64,000 nucleotides of DNA, from contig JAFLLC010000072.1 of assembly GCA_019162745.1 (NCBI GenBank), forward strand, positions 49,509 to 113,508, written 5' to 3'. Under the pieces are notes generated by a model, which was not told the origin of the DNA, searched no databases, and saw only the letters and a program-made list of their open reading frames with translations. This document shows, in pieces, positions 31,058-39,359 of the stretch. This DNA comes from Deltaproteobacteria bacterium (GTDB lineage Bacteria > Desulfobacterota > Desulfuromonadia > Geobacterales > Pseudopelobacteraceae). Made by a program: the position numbers and the translations under genes. Numbering within the stretch: the first letter of the stretch is position 1; each line of letters opens with the position of its first letter.

Positions 31058-31136
31058 AAACTCATTTAAATTCTTTTGAGTAATCCCCCACCTTTGGTGG
31101 GGGACTCACAAAGTTTGACAGTTCCTGAAATATGTA

Positions 31137-31183
31137 GAAGCCTCCTTAACGTGAACCGCTCAAAGTACACGAAAGGAGGCTTC
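31137..31183 (+). promoter_or_regulatory. 5'-UTR stem-loop sequestering the tnpA Shine-Dalgarno
   Basis: GAAGCCTCCTT (31137-31147) is the exact reverse complement of AAGGAGGCTTC (31173-31183), ending just before ATG 31185. Confidence 0.85.
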
Positions 31184-31184
31184 A

Positions 31185-31622
31185 ATGGACGACGCACAAA
31201 GTTTATGTCACTCAGTGTGGGATTGCAAGTATCACGTAGTCTGGATTCCGAAATGCCGTCGTAAAGTGTTGTATGGCCGTATTCGTAAAGATCTTTCAGA
31301 ATATTTGCATGAGCTAGCTCGGCAGAAAGAGTGCAAGATTCTGGAAGGCCATTTATGTCCAGATCATATTCACATGCTGATATCGATACCACCAAAATAC
31401 TCCGTTGCCCAGATAATGGGGTTTATTAAAGGCAAGAGCGCAATTCACGTAGCCCGTACATATCTTGGTCAACGCAAGAACTATACTGGGATGCACTTTT
31501 GGGCAAGAGGTTACTATGTATCGACCGTAGGAGCAGATGAAGAGTCAATCCGCGAATACATACGTAAACAAGAACACGAAGATAATCGGCTGGACCAATT
31601 GTCACTTTTGACCGAAGGATGA
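31185..31622 (+). CDS. tnpA: IS200/IS605 transposase TnpA (HUH Y1)
   Basis: VWDCKYHVVWIPKCRRKVL, LCPDHIHMLISIPPKYS (HUH), ESIREYIRKQEHED. Confidence 0.96.
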   Translation: MDDAQSLCHSVWDCKYHVVWIPKCRRKVLYGRIRKDLSEYLHELARQKECKILEGHLCPDHIHMLISIPPKYSVAQIMGFIKGKSAIHVARTYLGQRKNYTGMHFWARGYYVSTVGADEESIREYIRKQEHEDNRLDQLSLLTEG

Positions 31623-31776
31623 CCACCAACAGTGGTCAGATAATCTTTTAAACAAACCGCTTTGAGCGGGTCACGATTTTTAATGCCCCCACCTTTGGTG
31701 GGGGATGCTTACTAGAACAATCTCTAACTTAAGTACTCAGAAATCTTACGCTTATTTCATAGGTACAGGCCGCAAT

Positions 31777-32796
31777 ATGTCAGTAAATATCATAATAAAA
31801 AAAGGGATTTCGGCATTTAACTCAGGTTGCGGACTGTTTTACATGCTTGACCATTACCGCTTGGCGGACAAAGCTTTTGTTCTTATGTACCATAGAGTGC
31901 TCAGTCGAGATAGCTCGCATGATATTTATGTTCAACCTGGAATGTTTGTCACTGATAAAACATTTGACCGGCACATGTCTTTTTTAAGAGAAAAATACCA
32001 AATCCTCTCCCTTGAGAAGCTGATCGAAAAAAAAAGCCAAAACGAGAATTTAAGCGGTTGCTGTGCAATCACTTTTGATGACGGTTGGCGTGACAACTAT
32101 ACAGATGCATTTCCTGTACTGAAAAAGTATCAAGTACCGGCCACCATTTTTCTTGCCACCGCCTTCATCGGTACAAACAGTCTCTTCTGGCCTGAGGAGA
32201 TATGTTGGCATCTTGAACAGCACTCTCTGGTTGATGCAACTGCAAACAAATCATTCCCCGTCCTCAAGTTTTACAATGAAATCGAGAAGTACGCATCTGA
32301 TAACAGAAATATGTTTTTCAATAAAGTAATTGAGCATTTAAAGGTGTATTCGCCGGATGAAAGAAACGCTGTCCTGGAGTATTTTCGTGGGTTGGGCACA
32401 TTACAACAAAATATTCCACGGCAGATGTTGAGTTGGGAAGAGGCTGACGAGATGAGAAAAAGCGGTTTAATAGAGTTTGGTGCTCATACCGTTCGGCATG
32501 AAATTCTTGATCAACTTCCGATTGCGAAAGTCAGAACTGAAATTTTGCAGTCTAAAAAAGACATTGAGGAAAAGCTCGGAGTTACGGTATCCACTTTTGC
32601 CTATCCAAATGGTAATTACAATGTAGATGTCTTAAACGTACTCAACGAGGGTGGTTTTGTTGGTGCCGTAACGACTAAAAAGGGTTTTCTTGGGAAACGT
32701 ACTCCACTGTTGGAAATTCCGAGGATAGGCATGCACGAGGATATAAGTAACACTACCCCCATGTTTCAGGGACGAATTCTTATGGAGAAGTTCTGA
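31777..32796 (+). CDS. Polysaccharide deacetylase (NodB-like)
   Basis: ORF 31705..32796; VLMYHRVLS, CAITFDDGWRDNYTDAFPVLKKY, EFGAHTVRHEILDQL. Confidence 0.9.
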   Translation: MSVNIIIKKGISAFNSGCGLFYMLDHYRLADKAFVLMYHRVLSRDSSHDIYVQPGMFVTDKTFDRHMSFLREKYQILSLEKLIEKKSQNENLSGCCAITFDDGWRDNYTDAFPVLKKYQVPATIFLATAFIGTNSLFWPEEICWHLEQHSLVDATANKSFPVLKFYNEIEKYASDNRNMFFNKVIEHLKVYSPDERNAVLEYFRGLGTLQQNIPRQMLSWEEADEMRKSGLIEFGAHTVRHEILDQLPIAKVRTEILQSKKDIEEKLGVTVSTFAYPNGNYNVDVLNVLNEGGFVGAVTTKKGFLGKRTPLLEIPRIGMHEDISNTTPMFQGRILMEKF

Positions 32797-32797
32797 A

Positions 32798-33991
32798 ATG
32801 AACGTACTGATCACCGACGGAGAAAACAGGTCAGCTCTGGCTGCTACAAGATCTCTTGGTAGAAAGGGCCATGATATTATTGTTACCGGATTGGATCCTG
32901 ATAATATCTCTGCGTGTTCTAAGTTCTGTAAAAGGAATTATCAGACGCCAAATCCTCTGAAGGATGGAATGAATTATTCAGAGAAAATAGCGGAAATCGT
33001 CACAAGTGAAAAAATAGATATTATTTTACCGATGACCGAACAATCTATTTATCAACTCAATAGAGTCAGAGACCACCTGCCAAAAAACGTTATTCTTGCC
33101 TGTCCCTGCCAGGAAAAAATGGATGCGGTATCTAACAAGTTCAGACTCTTTCAGTTAGCGCAAGATCTTGGAGTTCCTATACCGGAAACAACCTTTGTGA
33201 GTGGAATTGAAGATTTTTTAGAAAAAGAGCCTGGAATAGCCAATTTTCCAGCAGTGGTGAAGCCGGCTTTTTCCAAGATAGCAGATGGAGATGGATTGAT
33301 ATCGGCGGGGGTTATGTATGCCGCAGATCGAAATGAATTAAGGCTTCTCTACGAAACAAAAACGATACTCCGCTATCCTTCACTTATCCAAGAGTTGATA
33401 GTAGGTGAGGGAACTGGGTTGTTCACTCTTTTCGATCATGACCACCACTTGGTCTTATTTTCGCATAGGCGTCTGTTGGAAAAACCTCCTTCAGGAGGTG
33501 TGAGTGTAATGTCAGAAAGCATTCCACTTGATCCTGAAATGGTAAAATCTGCTGAAAAGCTGCTTTCCGAAGTAGGTTGGAAAGGAGTGGCTATGGTTGA
33601 GTTTAAGAGAGATATCCGGGATGGAAAAGCCAAACTAATGGAAATAAACGGCAGGTTCTGGGGATCTTTACAACTTGCCGTTTCGTCGGGTGTTGATTTT
33701 CCGGCATTATACTTGGACTATTATTTTAACAATAAACCATTTTGTATTTTGGATAACTATCGAATAGGGCATAGGTTAAAGTGGCTTTTGGGTATTATGG
33801 ATCATTTAATTATTCGTATTAAACATTTTGACCGTTTACAAAGGCTTCTTCCAGAATTTTACACGTGTAGGCAGGTGATAATGGAGCTTTTTATGGCAAA
33901 AAATGCAAATACAACGTTAGACGTATACGATTCGGAAGACAGGAAGCCTTTTATTTCTGAGATCAAATTCTATATCAAAAATTTAATATAG
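32798..33991 (+). CDS. ATP-grasp domain protein
   Basis: MNVLITDGENRSALAATRSLGRKGHDIIV, VKPAFSKIADG, LIQELIVGEGTGLF, LMEINGRFWGSLQLAVSSGVDFP. Confidence 0.88.
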   Translation: MNVLITDGENRSALAATRSLGRKGHDIIVTGLDPDNISACSKFCKRNYQTPNPLKDGMNYSEKIAEIVTSEKIDIILPMTEQSIYQLNRVRDHLPKNVILACPCQEKMDAVSNKFRLFQLAQDLGVPIPETTFVSGIEDFLEKEPGIANFPAVVKPAFSKIADGDGLISAGVMYAADRNELRLLYETKTILRYPSLIQELIVGEGTGLFTLFDHDHHLVLFSHRRLLEKPPSGGVSVMSESIPLDPEMVKSAEKLLSEVGWKGVAMVEFKRDIRDGKAKLMEINGRFWGSLQLAVSSGVDFPALYLDYYFNNKPFCILDNYRIGHRLKWLLGIMDHLIIRIKHFDRLQRLLPEFYTCRQVIMELFMAKNANTTLDVYDSEDRKPFISEIKFYIKNLI

Positions 33992-34067
33992 TTATGGTGA
34001 TAGGGGGACAGTCAGAACACACTTTTATTTTCTTGACTTACTATAGTACATTAATAAGGAAGTGAAA

Positions 34068-35453
34068 ATGATTGAAAATATATACATGCAGTCTCCTATA
34101 TGGATGCAAAATATTTTTGTTACAGCTGCCGGCCTTCAATTACATTTACAAAGAAAGGGCGGTAAATATAGACAATATTTGAATTTAATTAAGGACAATC
34201 AAACGCAAACACTTGATTCGATGGAGTCTATCCAATTGCGATCATTGAAACAAATTATTTCACATTCGTTTAATAGCGTGCCTTTTTATCAGGAATGGAG
34301 TCGCAATAATTGTGTTACGGTGGCAGATATAAATTCTATTAAGGATATTTCCATTCTTCCTGTAATTGAAAAGGAGGATATCCGCCAAAATCCCGACTGT
34401 TATTGTTCTAGCCATATGCTAAATAAATCGGGTAATTTTAATTTATACACCAGTGGCACAACTGGTAAGCCCCTTGTAGTCTCCTGTGATAAAGAATCTC
34501 GTCGCTGTCATTTTGCTTACTGGGAAAGATTTATTGGGTGGTTCGGAGTCGGTTCGAATTCTTGGCGAGCCACTTTTTGCGGGCGGGTAGTAGTACCTCA
34601 AGGTCAAAATAAACCGCCATATTGGAGATACGATCCTGTTCAAAGAAATGTATTGTTTTCTTCATATCATCTATCGAAAGACAATATGCCCTTCTATGTG
34701 AAAAAACTGCGTCAGATTGAACCTTCTTATTTGGATGGATACCCGTCCAGTCTTGCCTTTATAGCAAATTATATGTTGAATCATAAGGAACCACCGATAA
34801 AAAACTTAAAAGCGGTATTCACTTCAGCTGAAACTCTACTTCCATATCAAAGAGAAGTAATTATGCAAGCTTTTCAGGTTCCGGTGGCCGATCAGTACGG
34901 TTGTACAGAAATGGCAGTATTTATTTCTCAGTGCGATCATGGCTCTTATCATGTTAATTCTGATTACAGCTTGCTTGAGGTTTTGAATGAAAATGGAGAA
35001 CCTTCTTCACCTGGAGAATGGGGAGAAGCAATATGCACTGTATTCGTAAATAAGACTATGCCACTTATTAGATATCGTGTAGGTGATTTGTTGAGAGCAC
35101 CTGAACCATCATTCTGCCCATGTGGTTTGCCTTTTCCGGTAACCAAAGAAATTATTGGCCGAAAAGATGAAACAATTCAAACGCCTGATGGGAGACGAAT
35201 TGGTAGATTGGATCCTGTATTTAAAGGTCTTGAAAACATTATAGAAACGCAATTGGTTCAGACGGGTGTAAATGTATTGCTTGTCAGGCTTGTTCCGAGC
35301 ACAAACTACTCAGCTTCTGACAAACATAAGCTACTACAAGCACTCAAAGTTCGTATTGGCAACGATATGATAATTCAATTCGAGCTTTTAAATGAAATTC
35401 CACGAGATGCTAATGGTAAGTTTAGGTTCATAATTTCAAAGATCAATGAATAA
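34068..35453 (+). CDS. Phenylacetate-CoA ligase/CapK-like adenylate-forming protein
   Basis: NLYTSGTTGKPLVVSCDK, VFTSAETLLPYQREVIMQAF, QYGCTEMAVFISQC. Confidence 0.87.
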   Translation: MIENIYMQSPIWMQNIFVTAAGLQLHLQRKGGKYRQYLNLIKDNQTQTLDSMESIQLRSLKQIISHSFNSVPFYQEWSRNNCVTVADINSIKDISILPVIEKEDIRQNPDCYCSSHMLNKSGNFNLYTSGTTGKPLVVSCDKESRRCHFAYWERFIGWFGVGSNSWRATFCGRVVVPQGQNKPPYWRYDPVQRNVLFSSYHLSKDNMPFYVKKLRQIEPSYLDGYPSSLAFIANYMLNHKEPPIKNLKAVFTSAETLLPYQREVIMQAFQVPVADQYGCTEMAVFISQCDHGSYHVNSDYSLLEVLNENGEPSSPGEWGEAICTVFVNKTMPLIRYRVGDLLRAPEPSFCPCGLPFPVTKEIIGRKDETIQTPDGRRIGRLDPVFKGLENIIETQLVQTGVNVLLVRLVPSTNYSASDKHKLLQALKVRIGNDMIIQFELLNEIPRDANGKFRFIISKINE

Positions 35454-35559
35454 AAGCCTCATAAGTTTATTGTCCCTTACAGCCCTTATAAAGTTGTGTG
35501 GTGTGTTATATATTTTTATTGCAAAATAAGGCGCCACCAATAAGGCGGTGGAGGTTAAG

Positions 35560-36516
35560 ATGACGAATACTAATATTAGTGTTGATTTTGTAATACCTAC
35601 ATTGAATGAAGAAGTTAATTTACAGTTATTGCTTGCTTCTATTGCTGAGCAAGAACTAAATGAGCATGTCAAAATATCTAAAATTATTGTTGTAGATAAT
35701 GGCTCACAGGATAGAACACTTGAAATAGCAGGCAATTACGGAGCCACAACATTCTCAAAACCCGGTTTTTCAATTGCTGCTTTGCGAAATTACGGAGCAA
35801 AAACTGCTACAGCCGATATTATTATTTTCTCAGATGCTGACATTATCCTAAACAAAGATGTAGTAAAAAATATAGTTTTATTGTTAAGGAGTGAACATCT
35901 ATCTGCATTGGGGCCTGATGGGTACATGCCATACGGAACAGCTACTTGGATACAGAAAATATGGTATTATCACCTGACAACACCAAGTAAACAAACGCAT
36001 ACTACAGAAGTATATAACTTGAGTAGTGGATTATTTGCAATTAAGTCAAAAATATTTACAGAAATAGGAGGTTTTAATAGCGCACTATCTATTGGTGAAG
36101 ATTCAGAAATATCCCGTAGATTAATAAAAAATGGTCATATACTGGTAAAAAGCAATAAAATAATTGTATATACAACTGGTTATGCCAATTGCATCAAAAA
36201 CTTTGTACAAAGAGAGATGTGGCATGGCGATTCATTTAAACATTTGGCGGTGCATAGAAATATAGATTTATTAACTATATACATATTAACAAACAGTTTG
36301 ATGTGGGTAAGCCTTATTGTAGTATTTTTGTATACAAAATCTTTGGAATATCTTGCTATAAATGCAGCATTTATTATTATAGTCCCTTTATATAAAGCAC
36401 TAATAAAAACGAAAACTATTAATATTGCATATGTGCAATTGGCTTTCGTCTATGTACTATACTCTTTATCCAGAAGTATAGCCCTATTCAAAGTCAGTAA
36501 AAGTAACTATTTGTAA
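35560..36516 (+). CDS. Family 2 glycosyltransferase with C-terminal TM segments
   Basis: VDFVIPTLNEEVNLQLLLASI, VVDNGSQDRT, FSDADIIL; strikingly AT-rich. Confidence 0.87.
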   Translation: MTNTNISVDFVIPTLNEEVNLQLLLASIAEQELNEHVKISKIIVVDNGSQDRTLEIAGNYGATTFSKPGFSIAALRNYGAKTATADIIIFSDADIILNKDVVKNIVLLLRSEHLSALGPDGYMPYGTATWIQKIWYYHLTTPSKQTHTTEVYNLSSGLFAIKSKIFTEIGGFNSALSIGEDSEISRRLIKNGHILVKSNKIIVYTTGYANCIKNFVQREMWHGDSFKHLAVHRNIDLLTIYILTNSLMWVSLIVVFLYTKSLEYLAINAAFIIIVPLYKALIKTKTINIAYVQLAFVYVLYSLSRSIALFKVSKSNYL

Positions 36517-36593
36517 CAACGCAGTTCACAAATGTAGGGATTCATCAGCGAACCCCTACATTATTTTTAATTAGTATGTATTATGTAATGATG

Positions 36594-37691
36594 TTATTTG
36601 CTTAGTATTTTCAAATTTGAAGGAGGAACCAAGCCAGTGCTTATGCCAAAAATAATAGATTTTCCACTGCTTACTAATCCATTGCTATCTACAACATATA
36701 AATAACGAGCTGTAGAATCTGTTGAAAAGGCCCCTTTATTTATTGTTATAGTAATCGATGTTCCATCACTAGACCACGCAGTTGGTATTTGAATCTCACA
36801 AGTGCCACGATTTGACCATGTTGATCCAGAGCAGACCTCAACACGTGAAAGAGTTTTATCTATATACACATCATCAATATATACTGTGCGAGTTCCGTTC
36901 TCGATATAATAAGGCAAAAAAACTTGATTATAATTGGATCGTTGTGCTGCACTATTGAGAGTATTTACCGCTACACTTGAATACTGAGACACCCCATTAC
37001 GCCAAATCTGAACGGCACCATCTGAAGCATTCGGAGTTGATAGTACAGCCCAAGAATCATCTCTAACCCATTGATTCGTAAGCGCACCTGTGTAGACTAA
37101 AGGATGTTCTATTCCTTTATCTGCAAAAGCATACCAATATTCTGGTGCAATTGCAGTATAACCCACAGTAGGCATACTATGAACATCAGCATCACCCCCA
37201 ATACGACCCATTTTAAGATGGTCACCTGTTCCGGGCTGAATCCAATATTTATAACTAAAAAATATTTTACTTTGATTCCCCAATAAACCTGCTTTTGTTC
37301 GGGACCAACAAGGCAAATTATTAAATAACATCTGTTTAGCTGCTTTAGTTCCGGAGTAACTTTTTTCATTTGAAAATATCATTGACGGTGTACCCCCATT
37401 ATTCGAAGCGGCACATTCTATTTGTGTATCCCAGTTTGGTGAGGTGCTTAGTAATTGCCCCGTATTACCTGATTCAAAATTATCCCAAAACAAAGGTGCC
37501 GCAGGAGATTTAGTCCCAAATCCAGTTCCTTGTATTGTTATGCTTTTACCATCGCTAATTGTGCCGCTTACAGCATTAATAATTGGTGCAGCTAGCAAAC
37601 AATTTGCTGATAAAGAGATAATGCCCAATGAAAACAAAAATAACATGATCACGTTCTTAAACACAGAGATTGGTAATATTCTTTTAAACAT
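36594..37691 (-). CDS. Secreted protein of unknown function (IPT/TIG-like N-terminus, LamG-like body)
   Basis: Signal peptide; APIINAVSGTISDGKSITIQGTGFGTKSP; C-terminus VPPSNLKILSK; AGGAGC RBS; GEMM-I riboswitch upstream. Confidence 0.7.
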   Translation of the reverse strand: MFKRILPISVFKNVIMLFLFSLGIISLSANCLLAAPIINAVSGTISDGKSITIQGTGFGTKSPAAPLFWDNFESGNTGQLLSTSPNWDTQIECAASNNGGTPSMIFSNEKSYSGTKAAKQMLFNNLPCWSRTKAGLLGNQSKIFFSYKYWIQPGTGDHLKMGRIGGDADVHSMPTVGYTAIAPEYWYAFADKGIEHPLVYTGALTNQWVRDDSWAVLSTPNASDGAVQIWRNGVSQYSSVAVNTLNSAAQRSNYNQVFLPYYIENGTRTVYIDDVYIDKTLSRVEVCSGSTWSNRGTCEIQIPTAWSSDGTSITITINKGAFSTDSTARYLYVVDSNGLVSSGKSIIFGISTGLVPPSNLKILSK

Positions 37692-37943
37692 TATTTAGCT
37701 CCTTTTAACCTGGATGGATTAGTCAGCAATATGCTTTTTGAAATCCCTATAAACTCATGCAGTACATCATGACACCTCCTGATCTCTGCTATTCGCCACA
37801 TGTAACCTTTTCATCTCTAGGAAAATGGAAGGTTGATTGGCACTATTTATCAGTAGAGCGTGCCTCGTGCAATGGAGTAAATTTTTACGGTTTAAATCGA
37901 TCACACGGATCAAATAATTCATGTGATTCACATCATCAAAAAC

Positions 37944-38056
37944 AAAAAAGCCGGGTGCCGAATACGTGTAGTTGTATTTCGGCAACCCGGCTGTCTCGTT
38001 AAGACCCTGTAGGCTTTCCGCCCCATCCTCACGGATGGTTTAGTATTATCGTGTAC
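37944..38056 (-). ncRNA. GEMM-I riboswitch, A20-type (GEMM-Ib, 3',3'-cGAMP-like), with intrinsic terminator
   Basis: Minus strand: GTACACGATAATACTAAACCATCCGTGAGGATGGGGCGGAAAGCCTACAGGGTCTTAACGAGACAGCCGGGTTGCCGAAATACAACTACACGTATTCGGCACCCGGCTTTTTT. Confidence 0.92.
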
Positions 38057-38106
38057 TTCTGTTACTATTCTTATGTATTTTATAGCATGGTGCATGTGGC
38101 ATCCGA

Positions 38107-38122
38107 TGTGATTGGCATCACA
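38107..38122 (-). promoter_or_regulatory. CRP/FNR-family-like operator upstream of the riboswitch promoter
   Basis: TGTGATGCCAATCACA (minus strand) matches TGTGA-N6-TCACA; TATAAAAT lies about 30 nt downstream. Confidence 0.65.
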
Positions 38123-38170
38123 ATAAATTGAATTTATAAACACAAACGATTACGTTTACTTTATCAGCTA

Positions 38171-38586
38171 TCATTTACTATCCGGCATTACTTCAAAAAA
38201 AGGTTTGAGCGATGGATCATCGGCAATGTCTTCTGGAGTGATGCAAGTACCGGTCTTCTTTTGGAAGGCTATCCCGATGGTATTAAAACATTCCTCAACA
38301 AACTCGGAACAGATATATTCCTCATTTTTGGAATATCTACCTATACCGGTGGCAATTCGCAGTGCTATCTTGGCAATTTCGGCCTTGTCGTATTTGCGGT
38401 TGAGCAGGTCTACTGCTTTGCCAAGCATATTGTCTATTCTCGCCGAATCAAGAGTGGTAGTAAGGCGGCCTAAATAGAGTTTGCCATTATATCCATTCCC
38501 GCTGTTTTCATAGTTGGTTAGGTAGTGTGAAAGCGGCACGGCTCGAATGCCGTCGTCTTCTACACTCTCTAATACGACAACCCTGC
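38171..38586 (-). pseudogene. 5'-truncated YiiX/NlpC-P60-like hydrolase remnant, cut by the IS91-like element
   Basis: Frame stays open upstream of the GTG as ...SRVVVLESVEDDGIRAVPLSHYL and meets a stop inside the element's terminal repeat; EYICSEFVEECFNTIG typical of YiiX-like proteins. Confidence 0.65.
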
Positions 38587-38643
38587 TGTTGAACTAAACC
38601 GCTACGCGGTAATTTAAAACCGAACCAAAATCATTAAACCAGA

Positions 38644-38669
38644 GGCATCTCCCCGGAGATGTCTTTTTT
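38644..38669 (+). terminator. Intrinsic terminator near the left end of the IS91-like element
   Basis: GGCATCTCCCCGGAGATGTC followed by TTTTTT. Confidence 0.7.
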
Positions 38670-38744
38670 GTCTCTTCAAATATTTGTCTTTCCCATACCT
38701 TCTTCATGGCCTCTGGCCCAAATCCATTGAAGAGGAGAAAGATC

Positions 38745-39359
38745 ATGACCTTGTTGAGACGAAGAATGTATGAAGATTTGCAACTTGCCGGGTATGCACT
38801 GAAGACCCAGAAGAGCTATGTTGACGCTGTGCAGAGATTGGCTGTCATTACGTCGATCCGCAAGCCGGTGGTGCAGATGACCTTAACGATCATCTACTCC
38901 TGTGGTCTGCGAGTATCGGAAGCAGTCCGTCTCAAAGTCGAGGATATCGATGGTGAGCGGCGTCTACTGTGGGTGCGTGACAGCAAAGGTGGTAAAGACC
39001 GGAGCGTACCGCTTTCCGAGCCGACTCTGACACAACTACGAAAGTTCTGGCGTAACACCAGGACAAAGGAGTGGCTCTTTCCGGGATCGGACGGAGAACA
39101 CATCAACATCGCCACGGTGCAGGGTGCTTTCAAAACGGCTCTTCTTGAGAGTGGTATCAACAAGAAGGCGTCCGTACATTCGCTTCGACATTCCTTTGCC
39201 ACCCATCTTCTTGAATGCGGGGTCGATATCCGCATTATCCAAAAGATTCTGGGGCATGGGAGCATAATAACCACCTGCATCTACACCCATCTGACCGACA
39301 AGATCACTGACCATCTGAGCAAAACCCTCAATCATCTGATGGCCGATCTGTTGTCATGA
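38745..39359 (+). CDS. Tyrosine recombinase with an apparently shortened core-binding domain
   Basis: GAGGAG RBS before ATG 38745; YEDLQLAGYALKTQKSYVDAVQRLA then directly VITSIRKPVVQMTLTIIYSCGLRVSEAV; HSLRHSFATHLLE, ILGHGS, IYTHL. Confidence 0.85.
   Translation: MTLLRRRMYEDLQLAGYALKTQKSYVDAVQRLAVITSIRKPVVQMTLTIIYSCGLRVSEAVRLKVEDIDGERRLLWVRDSKGGKDRSVPLSEPTLTQLRKFWRNTRTKEWLFPGSDGEHINIATVQGAFKTALLESGINKKASVHSLRHSFATHLLECGVDIRIIQKILGHGSIITTCIYTHLTDKITDHLSKTLNHLMADLLS

Larger units (their letters stand above)
31085..31704 (+). mobile_element. IS200/IS605-family insertion sequence (tnpA only)
   Basis: Identical 19-nt hairpins CCCCCACCTTTGGTGGGGG at 31085-31103 and 31686-31704 flank a TnpA ORF; no TnpB. 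Confidence 0.9.
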
